DNA from: JAWXBK01 sp034439975 | GTDB lineage: Bacteria > Pseudomonadota > Alphaproteobacteria > Dongiales > Dongiaceae | Direction: 5' to 3' | NCBI GenBank assembly: GCA_034439975.1 | Contig: JAWXBK010000105.1 | Span: forward strand, 5,730-69,729 | DNA length: 64,000 nucleotides | Part shown: one piece after another, positions 60,045 through 64,000 of the stretch | How positions within the stretch are numbered: position 1 is the first letter of the stretch | Layout of the letters: every line of letters begins with the position of its first letter | The notes under the pieces: generated by a model | What the model was told of the DNA's origin: nothing | Database searches by the model: none | Seen by the model: only the letters and a program-made list of their open reading frames with translations | Translations under genes and position numbers: made by a program

Positions 60045-60616
60045 GAAGACGGCTCCTTCACTGACCGCGGCAATCTCATGAACCGCAGCCCGTCGACAGC
60101 GAGATCGGCCGAGAAGGCGCGGCCAATGGCGACCAGGCCGATGCGCCGCAACCGATGAGTATCGAGCAGAATATCCGTGCGATGGGGAACAAAGTGGTCA
60201 AACGGCAGCTGAACCGTCCGCCACTCCGCGTCGGCTTTGAAGCTTTGGCGATAGGATTGCCACGGCCTGGTCAGAGCGTCCGTCCGCAGATGAACGCCGT
60301 ACTCCTCGCCATTGCCGAATACGTCGAGCTCGATGCCGCTCCAGGCGCTGGCATCGACGACCCCACCATCAGGCGAGAGATCTAGGGCGATCTGAACAAA
60401 GCCACCATTGTTCTCGAGGCTGACGTCACCACGCATGCGGATGGCGGGCCGGCCGGCGACTGCGTCGCGGACCATGGTCCCTTTGGAGACGCCGCCCATG
60501 ACCTGGTCGGTGAGGAGCTGCCAGTTGCTCCCTATCGCAGCAATGGGTGGCTCGCGGCTTAGGTCATCTATGATCGCAGACGTTACCGACATTCCTCCGC
60601 TCCTCAGCGCTTTCAT
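60041..60616 (-). CDS. CIA30-family protein
   Basis: The 191-residue protein matches complex I intermediate-associated protein 30 (CIA30, PF08547), a galactose-binding-like beta sandwich: WQLLTDQVMGGVSKGTMV (about 32-49), GDVSLENNGGFVQIALDL, GIELDVFGNGEEYGVHLRTD, and WRTVQLPFDHFVPH. In mitochondria the relative helps complex I assembly; the bacterial role is unknown. An alternative ATG lies 24 bases inside. It forms a two-gene unit with DUF427. Confidence 0.83.
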   Translation of the reverse strand: MKALRSGGMSVTSAIIDDLSREPPIAAIGSNWQLLTDQVMGGVSKGTMVRDAVAGRPAIRMRGDVSLENNGGFVQIALDLSPDGGVVDASAWSGIELDVFGNGEEYGVHLRTDALTRPWQSYRQSFKADAEWRTVQLPFDHFVPHRTDILLDTHRLRRIGLVAIGRAFSADLAVDGLRFMRLPRSVKEPSS

Positions 60617-60768
60617 AGGCTGCTCTGCACTATAGGCCGGCTGGAACGGGTCGGCTCGTCGGCGCTAACGAGCGCCCCTGCCACCCACCAACGCCGGGTT
60701 GAATCCTGCCATCATCGGAACCGTTAGACTTAGGATTTAATGACGCGGGGACCTGCGAAAAACCACGT

Positions 60769-60951
60769 TTAAAATTCCATCATTGCACGGAGCCCCGTCC
60801 ATATTGGTGCGAACAGTCGGTTCGGCGGTCGTGACGACGGCTTCTTCAGCCGCTCATACCACTCTCCTGGCCGGAACAAGGCGCCGGTTATGGCCGCGAG
60901 GAAACAGACAGCGATGAAGCCAGCTAGCGCAACGATCGCAGATATCTCCAC
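60769..60951 (-). pseudogene. Truncated second TspO copy (N-terminal 50 residues)
   Basis: The frame reads EISAIVALAGFIAVCFLAAITGALFRPGEWYERLKKP then PPNRLFAPIWTGL before similarity ends. It is nearly the same as the start of the intact TspO at 59014, including FRPGEWYERLKKP. It lacks four of five helices and the ligand pocket, so it is a remnant of an inverted duplication. Confidence 0.8.
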
Positions 60952-60976
60952 TCAGATGCCTCTTTCCGCACACCGC

Positions 60977-61561
60977 CTAACCCGTGACCACAACGATTAC
61001 CGAGCAGGTACCCCTTCCTTGGCGGCGATAGCTGTGCGGGAATGCACAATCGAAATACATGGAATCACCTTCGGCGAGGAGCGTGTCCTCGCCGTCGACG
61101 TTCACGGCAAGCTGACCACTGATCACGTAGATGATTTCTGCGCCCGAATGTTTGTGGGGCTCCGTCGCTCCCGAGTGCGGTTCGAACTCCGCGTAGTAGG
61201 CCTCCATCTTTCGATCGCTGACAGGGAAGTCGAGGCTTTCGAAGAAAAAGGAAGGATTCTCGACGCCCGGACGGTCCGGCAGGCGCAAACGGTCCTTTTT
61301 TCTGACGACGGCGAGAGTCGGCGGGTCTTTCAAATCAACGAAAAAATGCTCGAGGCCGACGCCGAAGACCATGGCGATCTTGAGCAGCGTCGGAAGCGTC
61401 GGGAAAAGCTGTCCCCGCTCGATCTTCGACAACATGCCTGATGACATGCCGGTGTGCTCACCGAGTTGCACGAGCCCGAGGTTCTTCTTGAGGCGAAGCG
61501 CCCTGATTTTCGGGCCGATCTGATAGCTCTCAAGGCCGGCGGCCAAGGTTTGTGAGAGCAT
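60977..61561 (-). CDS. XRE-family regulator with C-terminal cupin sensor
   Basis: The 194-residue protein has a helix-turn-helix at residues 15-70 (IGPKIRALRLKKNLGLVQLGEHTGMSSGMLSKIERGQLFPTLPTLLKIAMVFGV) and a cupin_2 domain at 115-192 with EPHKHSGAEIIYVISGQL and FPHSYR. Such regulators bind a small molecule in the cupin. ATG 61561 has a purine-rich AAGAAGGGG about 9 bases upstream. It is divergent from the fasciclin gene across a 194-bp AT-rich promoter region and probably controls it. Confidence 0.85.
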   Translation of the reverse strand: MLSQTLAAGLESYQIGPKIRALRLKKNLGLVQLGEHTGMSSGMLSKIERGQLFPTLPTLLKIAMVFGVGLEHFFVDLKDPPTLAVVRKKDRLRLPDRPGVENPSFFFESLDFPVSDRKMEAYYAEFEPHSGATEPHKHSGAEIIYVISGQLAVNVDGEDTLLAEGDSMYFDCAFPHSYRRQGRGTCSVIVVVTG

Positions 61562-61648
61562 GGCTGACACCCCTTCTTTCCTGGTGATCAAAAACCATAC
61601 ACCAATTGTCTCCCAGTGAAAATCCGCATTCTCATCACGATAATTATC

Positions 61649-61677
61649 TTGAAAGTTAAATATGTTTTCTTTATATG
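61649..61677 (+). promoter_or_regulatory. Predicted promoter of the fasciclin gene
   Basis: TTGAAA (61649-61654) and TATATG (61672-61677) are 17 bases apart, in an unusually AT-rich stretch. About 80 bases of leader separate it from the ATG at 61756. Confidence 0.5.
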
Positions 61678-61755
61678 CACATTACGAAGCGGCTCCAAGA
61701 GGCCGCGTTCGAGATGGCCGACTGAGGCCGCCAACAATCGCAAGGAGCAATTGCC

Positions 61756-62256
61756 ATGATGTTCGGACTTGGGAGACTCGCCGCCGTTGCGGCGACCGTG
61801 ATCGGTATATCTGCTGGCAGCGCAAGCGCGTACGCCGCCGACAAGGACATCGTCGACACCGCAGTCGCCGCCGGTCAGTTCAAGACGCTCGCTGCGGCAC
61901 TCACTGCCGCGGGTCTCGTGGATACCCTGAAGGGCCCTGGCCCGTTCACCGTCTTCGCTCCCACCGATGCCGCTTTCGCCAAGTTGCCGGCGGGCACGGT
62001 TGAGGACCTGTTGAAGCCTGAGAACAAGGCTCAGCTGACCGCAATCCTTACCTACCACGTCGTTGCCGGCAAGGTGATGGCCGCCGACGTCGTGAAGCTG
62101 AATGAAGCCACGACCGTGAACGGCGCAATGGTGGCCGTGAAGGTCGATGGCGGCAACGTGATGATCAACAACGCCAAAGTTACGACTGCGGATATCGAAG
62201 CGTCGAACGGTGTCATCCACGTGATCGACACCGTGTTGCTGCCGCCGGCGAACTAG
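61756..62256 (+). CDS. Secreted fasciclin (FAS1) domain protein
   Basis: The 166-residue protein has a signal peptide (MMFGLGRLAAVAATVIGISAGSASA-YA) and one FAS1 domain (about 30-165) with both conserved boxes: GPFTVFAPTDAAFAKLP and LTYHVVAGKVMAADV, ending in GVIHVIDTVLLPP. FAS1 proteins mediate adhesion or matrix contact; in Rhodobacter a fasciclin gene belongs to the singlet-oxygen stress response as far as I recall. A second, unexported copy follows 164 bases later. Confidence 0.9.
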   Translation: MMFGLGRLAAVAATVIGISAGSASAYAADKDIVDTAVAAGQFKTLAAALTAAGLVDTLKGPGPFTVFAPTDAAFAKLPAGTVEDLLKPENKAQLTAILTYHVVAGKVMAADVVKLNEATTVNGAMVAVKVDGGNVMINNAKVTTADIEASNGVIHVIDTVLLPPAN

Positions 62257-62420
62257 CCCGCTCAGTCAAGGAAAGACGTGGATCGCCTCGACACCCGTGA
62301 TGGCGTGGTCAGCCAAGGCGATAAGCCGCACGACCGAGGCGATCCGACAACAGCACGACAACAGGGTCGATCGCCATGACCCTTTCAAAATTGGCGAACG
62401 GAGAAATAAGGAGAAATAAT

Positions 62421-62849
62421 ATGACTACGAATACGCAGAACATCGTCGACACCGCGGTTGCCGCCGGTCAGTTCAAGACGCTGGCGGCCGCTCTCGGTGC
62501 GGCGGGCCTGATCGACACGGTGAAGGGAGCTGGACCATTCACGGTCTTCGCCCCGACCGACGCCGCTTTCGCCAAACTCCCGGCGGGCACGGTTGAGAAC
62601 CTGTTGAAGCCTGAGAACAAGGCTCAGCTGACCGCGATCCTCACCTACCATGTCGTGCCCGGTAAGGTCATGGCTGCCGACGTCGTCAAGCTCAAGGAAG
62701 CCAAGACCGTCAACGGCAAGATGCTCCAAGTGAAGGTGAACGGGAGCAACGTCATGATCAATGATGCGAAGGTCACCGCCACCGACATCGCAGCGTCGAA
62801 CGGCGTGATCCACGTGATTGACAGCGTGGTTCTTCCACAGGCCGCGTAG
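62421..62849 (+). CDS. Cytoplasmic fasciclin (FAS1) domain paralogue
   Basis: The 142-residue protein is a near copy of the preceding FAS1 domain but starts directly with TTNTQNIVDTAVAAGQF, without a signal peptide. ATG 62421 follows a doubled GGAGAAATAA leader. A stretch around 62584-62640 is almost identical in DNA to 61991-62047, including a 37-bp perfect run, which indicates recent duplication or gene conversion. A cytosolic fasciclin is unusual, and it may have lost its signal. Confidence 0.88.
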   Translation: MTTNTQNIVDTAVAAGQFKTLAAALGAAGLIDTVKGAGPFTVFAPTDAAFAKLPAGTVENLLKPENKAQLTAILTYHVVPGKVMAADVVKLKEAKTVNGKMLQVKVNGSNVMINDAKVTATDIAASNGVIHVIDSVVLPQAA

Positions 62850-62854
62850 AGAGG

Positions 62855-62892
62855 CGGGCCGCCTGCCGTCAAGGCAGGTGGCCCGTTCTTCC
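62855..62892 (+). terminator. Hairpin terminator after the fasciclin pair
   Basis: A stem CGGGCCGCCTGCC / GGCAGGTGGCCCG with one G-T wobble and a short GTCAA loop is followed by TTCTT. It lies just behind the second fasciclin stop. Confidence 0.7.
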
Positions 62893-62926
62893 ACTTTGAA
62901 TTCTCAATCATTGGAGATTGCCACCG

Positions 62927-63250
62927 ATGTTTACGCCTGTAAGAAAGTTCGTTGTCTTTTGTTGGGATTTTGTGTTCAACCACGAAGTTAGCCCGCTTCG
63001 TAACATTCCTGATGTCGCCATCCGCCATTATGTTTTGCAGGCCCTGGGTCTGATGTGGGCCGTGGCCTTTGCGGTGGCAGCTGGAAGTTACACGTTCTTG
63101 GCCGCTAGCGTGATCGGCCACACTGTTCTAATCGCGGCCGCGGCTATTACGGTAGCGACCTGGACAGCGGCTACCGCAAAACCTGAATTGTTTGTCCATG
63201 GTTCTACCCGACAAGAACAAGATAGTCCCAAAGGTCAAAACAATCACTGA
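62927..63250 (+). CDS. Small membrane protein of unknown function
   Basis: The 107-residue protein has a short amphipathic start (MFTPVRKFVVFCWDFVFNHE) and two hydrophobic helices (HYVLQALGLMWAVAFAVAAGSYTFLAASVIGHTVLIAAAAITVATW, about 35-85), then a polar tail. I recognise no family. GGAG lies 10 bases before ATG 62927. It is in the same direction as the fasciclin and PAS genes and may belong to the same stress group. Confidence 0.6.
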   Translation: MFTPVRKFVVFCWDFVFNHEVSPLRNIPDVAIRHYVLQALGLMWAVAFAVAAGSYTFLAASVIGHTVLIAAAAITVATWTAATAKPELFVHGSTRQEQDSPKGQNNH

Positions 63251-63311
63251 ACGCGCAGTTTCGGACCGGCATGGTCTTAGGTGGCGCGTTCTACTCAGAG
63301 AGGAAGTCAGA

Positions 63312-63710
63312 ATGTCTGATACGTTTGAAAAGCTGATGAATGGAGCTGATGGTGGATTGGCCTTGCTTCAGGTTCTGGCGGAGAACAGCTTCGACTCGGT
63401 GCTGATCACGGATGCATCGTCGGAAGGCAAGATCATCTACGCTAACAAGTCTTTCAAGAAACTAACGGGTCACGACCCGTCCTCTGTCATCGGCAAGACG
63501 CCGCGGGTTCTTCAAGGCCCGGGAACAGATTCCAAGGTGATTGCCAGGCTTTCTGAAGCACTGAAGTCGGGCAGAAAATTTGAAGGCAAGGCGATCAACT
63601 ATAAGAAAGACGGAACGCCCTTCATCATGTACTGGCGCGTGCTGCCAATCAAAGCGGGCAAGAAAATAAGCGCCTGGGTTGCCATCCAGCGCGAGGGGTC
63701 GGTCATCTGA
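63312..63710 (+). CDS. Single PAS-domain protein (LOV-like, lacking the photoactive cysteine)
   Basis: The 132-residue protein is almost entirely one PAS domain: NSFDSVLITDASSEGKIIYANKSFKKLTGHDPSSVIGKTPRVLQGPGTD ... FEGKAINYKKDGTPFIMYWRVLPI. The segment GKTPRVLQ (61-68) aligns with the LOV photoreceptor motif GxNCRFLQ, but the flavin-binding Cys is Pro64. It has no output domain and may act through partners. It is cytosolic. Confidence 0.8.
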   Translation: MSDTFEKLMNGADGGLALLQVLAENSFDSVLITDASSEGKIIYANKSFKKLTGHDPSSVIGKTPRVLQGPGTDSKVIARLSEALKSGRKFEGKAINYKKDGTPFIMYWRVLPIKAGKKISAWVAIQREGSVI

Positions 63711-63929
63711 GAGGTCGTAGTTAAAGTGGACACGGTTTACCTGATCGGGTTCCGGTGAACTTCCAAACGAGTGCAGTAGCCGGGTTGGCGCACGTCATCT
63801 GGAGCCTAACCAACCGTCGACAGCAGATCGCCGGGACGGGTAAGCCCGTCGACCGCCGTGATCTATACCTGCATCGCCCCCCAGGTTTTAGTCGGGTCGT
63901 GCCATCGACTGTGAGATAACGGGTCCATC
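63711..63929. other. Gap between the PAS gene and the SDR gene, no gene supported
   Basis: No open frame with coding character is visible. The stretch around 63720-63750 (AAAGTGGACACGG) resembles the outer end of some IS elements, but nothing more of an element is present. Confidence 0.4.
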
Positions 63930-64000
63930 ATGCTTGTATTGATTGTCGGCGCCAGCAAGGGGATCGGGTTGGAAACGACCCGCCAAGCCCTCGATGCCGG
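63930..64000 (+). CDS. Short-chain dehydrogenase/reductase, 5' end only
   Basis: The visible 23 codons read LVLIVGASKGIGLETTRQAL, the G-x3-G-x-G dinucleotide-binding start of an SDR or NmrA-like enzyme. The rest lies beyond the window, so substrate and length cannot be judged. Confidence 0.75.
   Translation, partial: MLVLIVGASKGIGLETTRQALDA

Overview
The window is 64 kb of high-GC DNA, densely packed with short intergenic gaps and many 1-4 bp stop/start overlaps. The gene content points to an alphaproteobacterium: a DksA that has lost most zinc-finger cysteines, a recA-alaS-icd neighbourhood, a ppx-rlmE-guaB-rsmB-guaA block, DUF2852 and DUF3553 proteins, and GTTC/GAAC-type LexA half-sites before recA. 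A DddQ-type DMSP lyase suggests a marine or coastal habitat. I cannot fix the genus from sequence alone; a Rhodospirillales-like lineage is a guess.

Layout. 1-4.8 kb: a vitamin B12 uptake operon (btuB-btuF-btuC-btuD, minus strand) behind a promoter and a clear cobalamin riboswitch. 4.8-15.2 kb: a TPR/O-GlcNAc-transferase-like protein, a hydrolase-fold protein lacking its nucleophile, an AbrB-family membrane protein, argE-like deacetylase, N-formylglutamate amidohydrolase, NAD kinase, the molybdenum cofactor genes moaA and mobA, and a glycosyltransferase. 15.3-20.1 kb: two tandem glutathione transferases, a two-gene sarcosine/opine-oxidase-like FAD system and a TetR regulator. 20.1-22.3 kb: a lower-GC insertion holding a GcvT/DmdA-like folate-dependent methyltransferase and a DddQ-like DMSP lyase, a possible DMSP catabolic pair. 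22.4-38.2 kb: DUF2852, a broken two-LCCL-domain secreted protein, DUF3553, dksA, SOS-controlled recA, an isocitrate-lyase-like enzyme, alaS, a cyclic-nucleotide-gated K+ channel, a Tat-exported cyclophilin, icd, a glycosyltransferase, a LOG-family protein, a dihaem cytochrome c, a LysM protein and DUF2062.

38.4-46.2 kb: a seven-gene operon joining a polyamine-type ABC importer (substrate-binding protein, ATPase, two permeases) to two different glutamine-synthetase-like ligases and an Fe(II)/2-oxoglutarate dioxygenase. Import, gamma-glutamylation and oxidation of an unidentified amine is the natural reading. 46.8-51.1 kb: a scarred accessory region with an internally deleted IS3 element, a frameshifted msrA, a VOC fragment, a Sel1 protein, an ATP-grasp protein and a truncated large serine recombinase that runs into tRNA-Gln(CUG). 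51.3-58.7 kb: conserved housekeeping genes ppx/gppA, rlmE, guaB, rsmB, a GNAT and guaA. 59-64 kb: a lower-GC group of apparent stress or light-response genes (TspO plus a truncated TspO copy, DUF427, CIA30, an XRE-cupin regulator, two fasciclin proteins, a PAS protein) and the start of a short-chain dehydrogenase.

The points I consider most worth following are the DMSP gene pair, the amine transporter/ligase/dioxygenase operon, two genes each broken at a run of exactly seven G/C bases where six would restore the frame, and the hydrolase without a nucleophile.
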